DNA of 5,269 nt, taken from Nitrososphaerota archaeon. Its GTDB lineage: Archaea; Thermoproteota; Nitrososphaeria; Nitrososphaerales; Nitrosopumilaceae. The position numbers were made by a program, and so were the translations under genes. Where the stretch lies: assembly GCA_028867235.1 (NCBI GenBank), contig JAGWGS010000099.1, forward strand, positions 1-5,269. The letters are read 5' to 3'. Below the pieces are notes generated by a model. That model was not told the origin of the DNA and searched no databases. It worked only from the letters and a program-made list of their open reading frames with translations. Position 1 is the stretch's first letter; every line of letters begins with the position of its first letter. Shown in pieces: positions 1-5,095 of this stretch.

Positions 1-18
1 TTAAAAGTCATGGTGCAT

Positions 19-103
19 GCGGGAGTTGCCAAGCCTGGTCAAAGGCGCAGGGCTTAGGACCCTGTCTTTTAGGAGTTCGTGGGTTCAAATCCCACCTCCC
101 GCA
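19..103 (+). tRNA. tRNA-Leu (anticodon UAG)
   Basis: A full cloverleaf can be folded by eye. The acceptor stem is GCGGGAG (19-25) with CTCCCGC (96-102) and discriminator A103. The anticodon stem is CAGGG (48-52) with CCCTG (60-64), around loop CTTAGGA, which gives anticodon TAG at 55-57 and reads CUA and related Leu codons. The T arm is GTGGG (79-83) with CCCAC (91-95) around TTCAAAT. A long 14-base variable arm (65-78) marks a class II tRNA, as expected for Leu. The 3' CCA is not encoded in full: CCT follows the discriminator, so CCA must be added after transcription. No intron is seen. A weak T-rich run at 125-131 could help termination. The tRNA promoter must lie mostly left of the window. 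Confidence 0.97.
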
Positions 104-104
104 C

Positions 105-287
105 CTAAACAATACAGAGTTGCATTTCTTTATGACTGTGAAAATGAGTACTGCAGAAATTATTTGAACACTCATAGCAGTGCCAATCGCCTATTGTTGA
201 GCAAACCTTGCAAATTTTGATAGGATTATTGTGATCATAACTATTTCCACGATTATGTGATCTATGAGAATTTTTTTGTTTATCCAT
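105..287 (-). CDS. Small B-box-like zinc-finger protein, possible gene
   Basis: This 60-residue reading frame has an eight-ligand Cys/His pattern: C26-x2-C29-x7-C37-x2-C40-x4-C45-x2-H48-x4-H53-x4-C58. That spacing resembles the cross-brace zinc fold of B-box fingers (C-x2-C ... C-x2-C-x4-C-x2-H ... H), which usually mediate protein contacts rather than catalysis. The first 25 residues are polar and rich in Asn, His and basic residues, and look disordered. The finger fills the rest, so the protein would be little more than a single zinc module. The stop codon lies two bases beyond the tRNA-Leu discriminator base on the opposite strand, so the two genes converge almost without spacing. A TATA-like element sits about 22 bases upstream of the start, slightly too close for a standard leaderless promoter. 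Eight ordered ligands are unlikely by chance in a shadow frame, but the gene is short and unproven. Confidence 0.6.
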   Translation of the reverse strand: MDKQKNSHRSHNRGNSYDHNNPIKICKVCSTIGDWHCYECSNNFCSTHFHSHKEMQLCIV

Positions 288-303
288 CAGAATCCCTCAT
301 TTG

Positions 304-314
304 TATAAAAATTT
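304..314 (-). promoter_or_regulatory. Possible TATA box for the zinc-finger gene
   Basis: On the minus strand this reads AAATTTTTATA, an A/T element like an archaeal TATA box, with its centre about 22 bases before the ATG at 287. Leaderless archaeal genes usually show about 26, so the fit is imperfect. The region is AT-rich throughout and a chance match is possible. Confidence 0.3.
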
Positions 315-361
315 GAAAAACTAGTATCTCCCATCAGCAACACATTACAGAATTATAATAT

Positions 362-374
362 CTAGTTGGACTAG
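362..374. repeat. Short inverted repeat in the divergent intergenic region
   Basis: CTAGT-TGG-ACTAG is a perfect 5-base inverted repeat with a 3-base spacer, and a related ACTAGT palindrome occurs at 320-325. Both lie in the 157-bp non-coding gap (288-444) between the divergent zinc-finger and PurU-like genes, so an operator role is possible. Half-sites this short also arise by chance in AT-rich DNA. Apart from these repeats and the two TATA-like elements, I see nothing else in the gap. Confidence 0.25.
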
Positions 375-404
375 CATTCTTACAATACGACGTATCCAAA
401 AGGC

Positions 405-412
405 TATTTAAG
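405..412 (+). promoter_or_regulatory. TATA box of the PurU-like/creatininase operon
   Basis: TATTTAAG, preceded by a purine-rich stretch (AAAAGG) that could act as a BRE. Its centre lies about 36 bases before the ATG at 445, which predicts a transcription start near 434 and a leader of roughly ten bases. This is the best promoter candidate in the divergent region. Confidence 0.6.
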
Positions 413-444
413 TATTAATAAGTGCAGTATGTCTAACAAGTAGA

Positions 445-1302
445 ATGAACAAAACTATTGTTGAACTTGTTATAGTAGGAAAAGATCATGAAGGAGTAGT
501 AGCTGGTTTTACTAATTTCATATTTCAGAACAATGGAAACATAGAGAAAATTAATCAAAATGTGGTAAAGGGACTTTTTGGAATGTATCTAGAGGCGTCT
601 TTTGTAAAGAAGTTAGACATGGAAAAATTCAGTAAAGAAGCAGAGGATTTAGCAAGGAACCTGAAGATGGAGGTAAACATACACTATGAGATATCAAAAA
701 GCAAAAAAGTTGCATTACTTGTTACAAAAGAACCACATTGTATTGAGTCAATTTTAGATGCCAGAACAAAGAGAAAGATCAATGGAGAGATTGTGGTAAT
801 AATAGGTACTGAAGATACTTTATCTCCCTTAGCAAAAAAAGCCAAGATTCCTTTTGTGTTAGTTGATGAAAAAGATCAGCAAAAGGCAGAGGAAGAGATA
901 ATTTCAATAATAAAAAAATTCAATGTGGATCTAATAGTACTTGCAAGATACATGAGAATACTTTCACCCAACTTTGTCTGGAGATATCCCAATAGAGTAA
1001 TCAACATCCATCCATCACTATTACCAGCATTCCCAGGTGCCTTTGCTTATGTTCAAGCATATGAGAGAGGAGCAAAAATAGTAGGTTGCACAGCCCATTA
1101 TGTAACAGAAGATTTGGATCAAGGGCCCATAATATTTCAGGATGCTTTTGCAATTGATGAAAATGAAACCATAGAGTCTCTGAAAAAGAAGGGACAAAAA
1201 TTAGAAGCAAGTACACTATTGGAGGCTGTAAAAATGCATTTAGAAGGAAGGCTGGAGGTATATTGGGGAAAGGTACATGTCAAACCCAAGAGATCTAAAT
1301 GA
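445..1302 (+). CDS. purU: Formyltetrahydrofolate deformylase-like protein (PurU type)
   Basis: PurU hydrolyses 10-formyltetrahydrofolate to formate and tetrahydrofolate in the cytoplasm, balancing the C1 pool and feeding formate to purine synthesis. The 285-residue length is normal for PurU. Residues 1-82 form an ACT regulatory domain that begins directly at the start codon, with the typical GKDHEGVVAGF turn at 12-22. Residues 88-285 form the formyltransferase domain, with the PurU-like LVTKEPHC (92-99) and LARYMRILSP (166-175). The catalytic triad is N187, H189 and D225 (within DLDQGPII). The active-site loop reads IHPSLLPAFPG, closer to GAR transformylase (PurN) than to the usual PurU HHSFLPAF, so transformylase activity in purine synthesis cannot be excluded. 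It overlaps the next gene by four bases. No strong ribosome binding site is seen, consistent with a short leader. Confidence 0.88.
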   Translation: MNKTIVELVIVGKDHEGVVAGFTNFIFQNNGNIEKINQNVVKGLFGMYLEASFVKKLDMEKFSKEAEDLARNLKMEVNIHYEISKSKKVALLVTKEPHCIESILDARTKRKINGEIVVIIGTEDTLSPLAKKAKIPFVLVDEKDQQKAEEEIISIIKKFNVDLIVLARYMRILSPNFVWRYPNRVINIHPSLLPAFPGAFAYVQAYERGAKIVGCTAHYVTEDLDQGPIIFQDAFAIDENETIESLKKKGQKLEASTLLEAVKMHLEGRLEVYWGKVHVKPKRSK

Positions 1303-2021
1303 TAGCAAGAGACCTTACAAATACAGACATTCTCAAATTAACAAAAAAAGACACAGTTGCAATAATCCCTGTCGGTTCAATTGAACAACACGGTCCACAT
1401 CTTCCCATATCCACAGATGCAGACATTGTTGCACATATAGCAAAACAAGTAGCTCAAAGAAATGGATTTTTGCTTTTACCTACCATAGAATACGGCGTTT
1501 CTCATGAACATCATCCATTTTTCAACATGAGTGTATCAAGTCCCATCTTAGAAAAAATCTTGATAGAATTATGTATCTCACTATCAAAAAATAACATAAA
1601 AAAAGTCATAATCATCAATGGACATCATGGAAATCAAAATGCGCTAAAAAAAATACCAGGAAAGATATCCAAGATAACTAGGCAACGAGTTTTCATCTAC
1701 TCATATTGGCATTTTATGAAAAGGAAATTTGATCATGCAGGATTTGTTGAAACATCAATCATGTTAGCAATATCAAATAAAGTATCAATGCACAAAGCCG
1801 AGAAGGGATTAGTGCCTGAAAACATACCAGTCAACGATCTAAAAAAATTAAGTAAAAAAGCTAACAAATCGTTTATTTCTGTCACAAAAAATGGCATTTG
1901 GGGAGATCCTACTACTGCTACAGCAAGAGCAGGAAAGACGATTCTAAAGGAGATAACCTCAAATTTATCAAAAGAAAGTCAAACTTGCCTCACTGGAGCA
2001 GGTCGAAAATTTCACCAATGA
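1299..2021 (+). CDS. Creatininase-family metal amidohydrolase, possibly ArfB-type deformylase
   Basis: The 240-residue protein has the metal-binding signatures of the creatininase family: PVGSIEQHGPHLPISTDAD at 24-42 (ligands E29, H31, D40), NGHHGN at 107-112 (H109), HAGFVETS at 146-153 (E151) and GDPTTAT at 202-208. Known members include creatininase, mycofactocin MftE and archaeal ArfB, which removes formate from a formylaminopyrimidine intermediate of riboflavin and F420 synthesis. In an archaeon that probably makes F420, ArfB is the most attractive role, but the family motif alone cannot decide it. Deviations include NGHHGN in place of the common NGHGGN, and FFNMS where relatives usually have FPGTxS. 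The ATG overlaps the stop of the PurU-like gene (ATGA), implying translational coupling and co-expression of two possible formyl-releasing hydrolases. Confidence 0.85.
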   Translation: MIARDLTNTDILKLTKKDTVAIIPVGSIEQHGPHLPISTDADIVAHIAKQVAQRNGFLLLPTIEYGVSHEHHPFFNMSVSSPILEKILIELCISLSKNNIKKVIIINGHHGNQNALKKIPGKISKITRQRVFIYSYWHFMKRKFDHAGFVETSIMLAISNKVSMHKAEKGLVPENIPVNDLKKLSKKANKSFISVTKNGIWGDPTTATARAGKTILKEITSNLSKESQTCLTGAGRKFHQ

Positions 2022-2023
2022 AA

Positions 2024-2034
2024 TTTTAATATAT
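2024..2034 (+). promoter_or_regulatory. TATA box of the SmAP-L37e operon
   Basis: TTTTAATATAT lies just after the creatininase-family stop codon. Its centre is about 37 bases before the ATG at 2067, placing the transcription start near 2056 with a leader of about ten bases, the same geometry as the promoter at 405-412. It marks the boundary between the two operons. Confidence 0.65.
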
Positions 2035-2052
2035 ACCCTCCTTAGAGTGGGT
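2035..2052. repeat. Imperfect palindrome downstream of the LSm TATA box
   Basis: The segment begins ACCC and ends GGGT, with partial internal pairing, and lies between the TATA box and the predicted transcription start. That is a classic place for a repressor to act in archaea. Only about five of the nine positions pair, so this may be chance. Confidence 0.2.
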
Positions 2053-2066
2053 AATAAGTGAAATAA

Positions 2067-2297
2067 ATGTCAGTAGATATGGCAGTAAAAGTACTTGATG
2101 AAAGCCTAAACAAGGTTGTGCTTATCAAGCTGAAAGGTGGTAAAGTGATAAGAGGCAATCTTCATGGTTTTGACCAACACATGAATCTGCTACTTGAGTC
2201 CTCAGAAGAGATTCCTTCTGAAGGAGAGACAAAAAGCCTCGGTACCATAGTTGTCAGAGGAGACAACGTAGTAATTATATCTCCTCCACCAAAGTGA
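2067..2297 (+). CDS. Archaeal Sm-like protein (SmAP1/LSm)
   Basis: This 76-residue protein has both Sm motifs. Sm1 spans about residues 17-47 and includes [20 protein letters not shown], with the D-x-H-M-N uridine-binding signature. Sm2 is at about 59-71 with IVVRGDNVV, containing the R-G-D of the RNA pocket. Archaeal Sm proteins form heptameric rings that bind U-rich RNA and are linked to RNA processing and decay, including tRNA precursors. Length and motifs match SmAP1, and the start is set by the family N-terminus and the upstream TATA box. The gene for L37e follows after seven bases, an arrangement recurrent in archaeal genomes and good support for both calls. Confidence 0.96.
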   Translation: MSVDMAVKVLDESLNKVVLIKLKGGKVIRGNLHGFDQHMNLLLESSEEIPSEGETKSLGTIVVRGDNVVIISPPPK

Positions 2298-2304
2298 GTA
2301 TACT

Positions 2305-2472
2305 ATGACAAAGGGTACCACCTCAATGGGAGGATATACAAAAGGGCGTTTACACATTAGATGTAGACGATGCGGTAAGAACTCCTACCACATACGACAT
2401 AAGAGATGTGCAAGTTGTGGATATCCAGAGGCCAAGATAAGGAAATATACTTGGATCAAATGGTATACTTAG
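2305..2472 (+). CDS. rpl37e: Large ribosomal subunit protein L37e (eL37)
   Basis: This 55-residue gene encodes a small basic zinc-ribbon protein of the 50S subunit. The four ligands C20-x2-C23 and C35-x2-C38 sit in the family context [13 protein letters not shown] and KRCASCGYP. The N-terminal [14 protein letters not shown] is the typical L37e start, and the C-terminus [12 protein letters not shown] fits the R-x-Y-x-W pattern. The length is normal for an archaeal L37e. The ATG lies seven bases after the SmAP1 stop, with GTGA just upstream as a weak ribosome binding site; the earlier GTG at 2294 is out of frame. The stop codon is followed directly by the ATG of the next gene. Confidence 0.97.
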   Translation: MTKGTTSMGGYTKGRLHIRCRRCGKNSYHIRHKRCASCGYPEAKIRKYTWIKWYT

Positions 2473-3447
2473 ATGGAAGAATTAGTCCTAGCTTTTAGTT
2501 CTATTGCAGGTGCATGCACCGCGGTGGCACTGGACAAAATTCCAAAAATTAAACGCAACAAACATGTACCTACTATCAATTCTGCAATCACATCTCAATT
2601 ACATTCACTGAGAATGGAAAAAGAAATTTTATCAAAAACAATTACAAGGATTCATCAACAAGAATCAGACGTAAATAAAATACAAAAAGACAAGCTTTTG
2701 CTGCGTTACCAACATCAACTTGGGATAATAATCATCAAGATTGAGAAATTAGAAACAGCCAGTAAGTATCCAGATCTTGGACCTGTAGGAGACAGTTTGA
2801 TTTCACTAATGGATAACAAGCTTTCACAGTTAGATCAAAGATTACATGAAATTTCTTCAAAGATCACAGTAAATACTAGTCAACCCAAGCAAATAGAGAA
2901 ACCTGTTCAGATAATTGAGACCCTACAAGAGAAAAAAATCGAACCAAGATTAGATACTCACAAAGAAAAAACAGAGATAAAAGAAGAAAAGAATACCAAG
3001 CCAGAAAGAACGCAAGAATGGTTGCCTCCAATGGAAGTCCCGATGCACGAGAAACATAGAACAGTAGAATTAAGCACATTAACAGAGATCACAGGTAAAT
3101 CTCCGCAATTTCCAGTGGAATTGATAAAACCTGCTCAGGCAGAACCACAAACTCCTCAAATCATAGAACCAAGAATAGAACCAGTACAAACGTTAAAGAT
3201 TACAGAGTCATTAGTCGAGGAAATAACAATAACTGCACCTCAACCTATCATACAAGATACAATTGAGATATTACCAGAGATAAAACATGACCAAGTCCAA
3301 CAAGAACCTGAGAGAAAGATCCAGTTACCAACTCCAATTAAGATTCCAGAAGAAGAAAAACTTGAAGATGACGACAAGGATTTAGATAAAATAAAAAGCG
3401 AAATAATGAAGGCACTGTCAAAACTAGAACAAGTAGAGGTAGAATAA
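2473..3447 (+). CDS. Uncharacterised protein with possible membrane anchor, coiled coil and disordered tail
   Basis: I do not recognise this 324-residue protein. Residues 4-20 are hydrophobic (VLAFSSIAGACTAVAL) and are followed by a basic patch (K22, K25, K27, R28, K30), so it could be anchored with its bulk in the cytoplasm; the segment is short for a full membrane span. Residues about 37-95 are predicted helical and coiled-coil-like by their heptad-like hydrophobic spacing, and 107-133 forms a second helix. Residues about 137-300 are low-complexity, rich in Pro, Glu, Gln, Lys and Ile, with recurring units such as QIIE and IEPxxx, and look disordered. An acidic stretch (EEEKLEDDDKD) leads to a last helix at 303-322. 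It starts directly after the L37e stop and its stop abuts rpiA, so it is translated within the ribosomal operon. A scaffold or tether role is only a guess. Confidence 0.85.
   Translation: MEELVLAFSSIAGACTAVALDKIPKIKRNKHVPTINSAITSQLHSLRMEKEILSKTITRIHQQESDVNKIQKDKLLLRYQHQLGIIIIKIEKLETASKYPDLGPVGDSLISLMDNKLSQLDQRLHEISSKITVNTSQPKQIEKPVQIIETLQEKKIEPRLDTHKEKTEIKEEKNTKPERTQEWLPPMEVPMHEKHRTVELSTLTEITGKSPQFPVELIKPAQAEPQTPQIIEPRIEPVQTLKITESLVEEITITAPQPIIQDTIEILPEIKHDQVQQEPERKIQLPTPIKIPEEEKLEDDDKDLDKIKSEIMKALSKLEQVEVE
3435..3440 (+). promoter_or_regulatory. Ribosome binding site for rpiA
   Basis: GAGGT with its flanking base complements the CCUCC region at the archaeal 16S 3' end. It ends about seven bases before the TTG at 3448, which supports that non-ATG start. 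It lies inside the end of the upstream coding region. Confidence 0.55.
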
Positions 3448-4119
3448 TTGACAGTTGATGATGCCATAGAGGCATTGTCCCCACAGGCATTAAAGATGAT
3501 CAAAAACAATTTTGTAATAGGTCTTGGGAGTGGAAGAGCCGCAACAGCTATAGTAAGACTCTTGTCAAGTCACATCAAAAAGACCAAGTTTTCTGTAAAA
3601 GCAATACCAACATCTTTACAAATCAAAATGGAAGCTGAAAAAGGACAAATTCCACTAATAGAGGCAGATCAGATAAACCATATTGATCTAGTTTTTGATG
3701 GCGCAGACCAGATAGATGCAAGTGGTAACATGATAAAGGGAGGAGGCGGAGCCCTATTACGAGAAAAGATCCTGATAAGCATTGCAGACAAGGTAGTAAT
3801 TATTGCAGACGAGTCGAAATTTGTCAAGAAACTAAACAGGAGTGTACCGGTTGAGGTTCACCCATTTGCAAGAAAAATAACAGAGTCGCAGATAAAAAAG
3901 ATAGGCGGCGACCCACACATAAGATTGTTAGATAGAGGATACCCATTTGTGACAGAGAATGGAAATGTCATACTTGATTGCGATTTTGGTCAAATTAGAA
4001 ATCCCAAGGAACTTGCAACAAAAATAATCGAGATGCCAGGAGTTATAGAGGTAGGAATATTTTCCAAACCAGACATTATTTACAAAGTAAAAGAAAATGG
4101 CAAATATGAAATTGCATAA
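3448..4119 (+). CDS. rpiA: Ribose-5-phosphate isomerase A
   Basis: RpiA interconverts ribose 5-phosphate and ribulose 5-phosphate, supplying ribose for nucleotides. The 223-residue length is typical. Motifs appear in order: GLGSGRAATAIV (25-36, phosphate loop), AIPTS (52-56), DLVFDGADQID (80-90) with catalytic D84 and D87, MIKGGGGALLREK (95-107) with K97 and the general-base glutamate E106, and ADESKFV (120-126). The residue after D87 is Gln where most family members have Glu (DGADE); the catalytic residues themselves are kept. The start is TTG immediately after the upstream stop codon, backed by a GAGGT ribosome binding site. The first in-frame ATG (residue 17) would cut off the N-terminal helix, so TTG is preferred. 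Its place in the SmAP-L37e operon suggests growth-linked expression. Confidence 0.95.
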   Translation: MTVDDAIEALSPQALKMIKNNFVIGLGSGRAATAIVRLLSSHIKKTKFSVKAIPTSLQIKMEAEKGQIPLIEADQINHIDLVFDGADQIDASGNMIKGGGGALLREKILISIADKVVIIADESKFVKKLNRSVPVEVHPFARKITESQIKKIGGDPHIRLLDRGYPFVTENGNVILDCDFGQIRNPKELATKIIEMPGVIEVGIFSKPDIIYKVKENGKYEIA

Positions 4120-4126
4120 TATGCAA
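4112..4126. repeat. Perfect inverted repeat across the rpiA stop codon
   Basis: TTGCAT-AAT-ATGCAA is a perfect 6-base inverted repeat with a 3-base spacer that contains part of the rpiA stop codon. It starts the 23-base gap before the thiolase gene. It could be an operator or a weak RNA hairpin. No other copy was noticed in the window. Confidence 0.35.
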
Positions 4127-4142
4127 GGATTAGAAATATTTT

Positions 4143-5051
4143 ATGAAATGTGATCGTTGTGAAAACATAGCAGCGTATTCTAGAAAATACTCAGGAGAGA
4201 ATCTTTGTTCAATTTGTTTCTCAGAATCCATAGTAAACAAGACCTCTAGAACAATGGCAAAATACAACATGGTAAGATCTGGTGATATAATAGGAGTAGC
4301 AGTTTCAGGTGGAAAGGATTCTCTTTCATTATTACAAGTATTGAAAAAAATTTCACTAGATCATAGATTTACCGTAAAGGCAATCACAATTGATGAAGGA
4401 ATTCCAGGATATAGAGACGAGGCACTCAAGATTGTAGAAGACTTTTGTAAGAAACTAGATGTAGAACATAAGGTATACCCATACAGTTCCCTTTTTGGCA
4501 CAACTCTGGAACAGACATTGGACCTTCGAGACAATGAAAAAACCTCTTCTTGTTCAATATGTGGAGTTTTGCGAAGAAGGGCAATTGATTTTGGAGCAGC
4601 TGACCTCAATGTTGATGCGATAGCAACTGGACATAATTTGGATGATATGCTTCAAACATTTGTCATAAACATAATTTCGGGAGATACAAAAAAGATTGGC
4701 TGGATGGATCCAGATACATCACAAAACAAATTAAGAAAGATAAAGCCATTTTGTGAGATTTATGAAAATGAGATTGTATTTTATGCATTCACAAATAACA
4801 TTCCATTCCAGTCAGAAGAATGCCCTCACATGAATGAAGGTATCAGAACAGAGATCCGTAATTTTCTAAATTCCTTAGAAAAGACACATAGTGGAATCAA
4901 GAATAACATGTACAAGTCAATACTAAAGATTTCAACAATTCTCAAAGAATCTAATAATTCAGAGTGGAGAATTTGTTCCAAATGCGGTAGTGAATGTACA
5001 GGCAATACATGTTCTGTGTGCAACACACTAGACAATTTAAGAATAAACTAA
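4143..5051 (+). CDS. tRNA 2-thiouridine synthase, TtuA/Ncs6 family
   Basis: This 302-residue enzyme belongs to the ATP-PP-loop thiolases that adenylate a tRNA uridine and replace its 2-oxygen with sulfur, using an archaeal ubiquitin-like sulfur carrier. An N-terminal zinc ribbon (C3, C6, C22, C25) is followed by the PP-loop SGGKDS (55-60). The cluster-binding cysteines are C137 and C140 (in CSICG), with a third, C227, in ECPHM. The GHNLDD motif is at 163-168, and a C-terminal zinc ribbon has C278, C281, C290 and C293. The ribbons and cluster cysteines match TtuA, which modifies U54, and Ncs6, which modifies wobble U34; the motifs do not separate them. After GHNLDD the usual acidic residue is Met. 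The gene follows rpiA by 23 bases without a clear promoter, so it probably belongs to the same operon. Confidence 0.92.
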   Translation: MKCDRCENIAAYSRKYSGENLCSICFSESIVNKTSRTMAKYNMVRSGDIIGVAVSGGKDSLSLLQVLKKISLDHRFTVKAITIDEGIPGYRDEALKIVEDFCKKLDVEHKVYPYSSLFGTTLEQTLDLRDNEKTSSCSICGVLRRRAIDFGAADLNVDAIATGHNLDDMLQTFVINIISGDTKKIGWMDPDTSQNKLRKIKPFCEIYENEIVFYAFTNNIPFQSEECPHMNEGIRTEIRNFLNSLEKTHSGIKNNMYKSILKISTILKESNNSEWRICSKCGSECTGNTCSVCNTLDNLRIN

Positions 5052-5073
5052 AACCCAATGCAGATAAAGAACT

Positions 5074-5090
5074 TGTATTTACAATAAATT
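5074..5090 (+). promoter_or_regulatory. Probable TATA region of the SRP RNA gene
   Basis: The A/T-rich stretch containing TGTATTTACAATAAATT lies 10 to 30 bases before the structured SRP RNA, in the short gap after the thiolase gene. TATTTA centred near 5078 would put the transcription start near 5103. The exact element is uncertain because several A/T runs overlap. Confidence 0.45.
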
Positions 5091-5095
5091 CGGTA

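Noticed and set aside
1..18. TTAAAAG at the left edge as the tRNA TATA box
   Set aside because: It is only about 15 bases before the tRNA, too close for a normal archaeal box A, and the window cuts the upstream context.
17..220. Plus-strand open frame of 67 codons starting at the tRNA
   Set aside because: It runs through the whole tRNA-Leu gene and has no recognisable protein features; the frame is open by chance.
1001..1216. Minus-strand open frame inside the PurU-like gene
   Set aside because: It lies opposite highly conserved catalytic codons of a clear gene and its translation is a Leu/His-rich shadow.
2494..2532. Lipobox-like IAGAC near the start of the coiled-coil protein
   Set aside because: The N-terminus is acidic with no basic residues before the hydrophobic stretch, and the residue at -3 from the Cys is Ala rather than Leu, Val or Ile, so a lipoprotein signal is unlikely.
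3240..3509. Minus-strand open frame across the end of the coiled-coil gene and rpiA start
   Set aside because: Ser/Ile/Phe-rich translation is what antisense reading of Glu/Lys/Asp-rich codons yields; no motif or promoter seen.
4361..4609. Minus-strand open frame inside the tRNA thiolase gene
   Set aside because: It is opposite the PP-loop enzyme core, with no independent start signals or recognisable domain.
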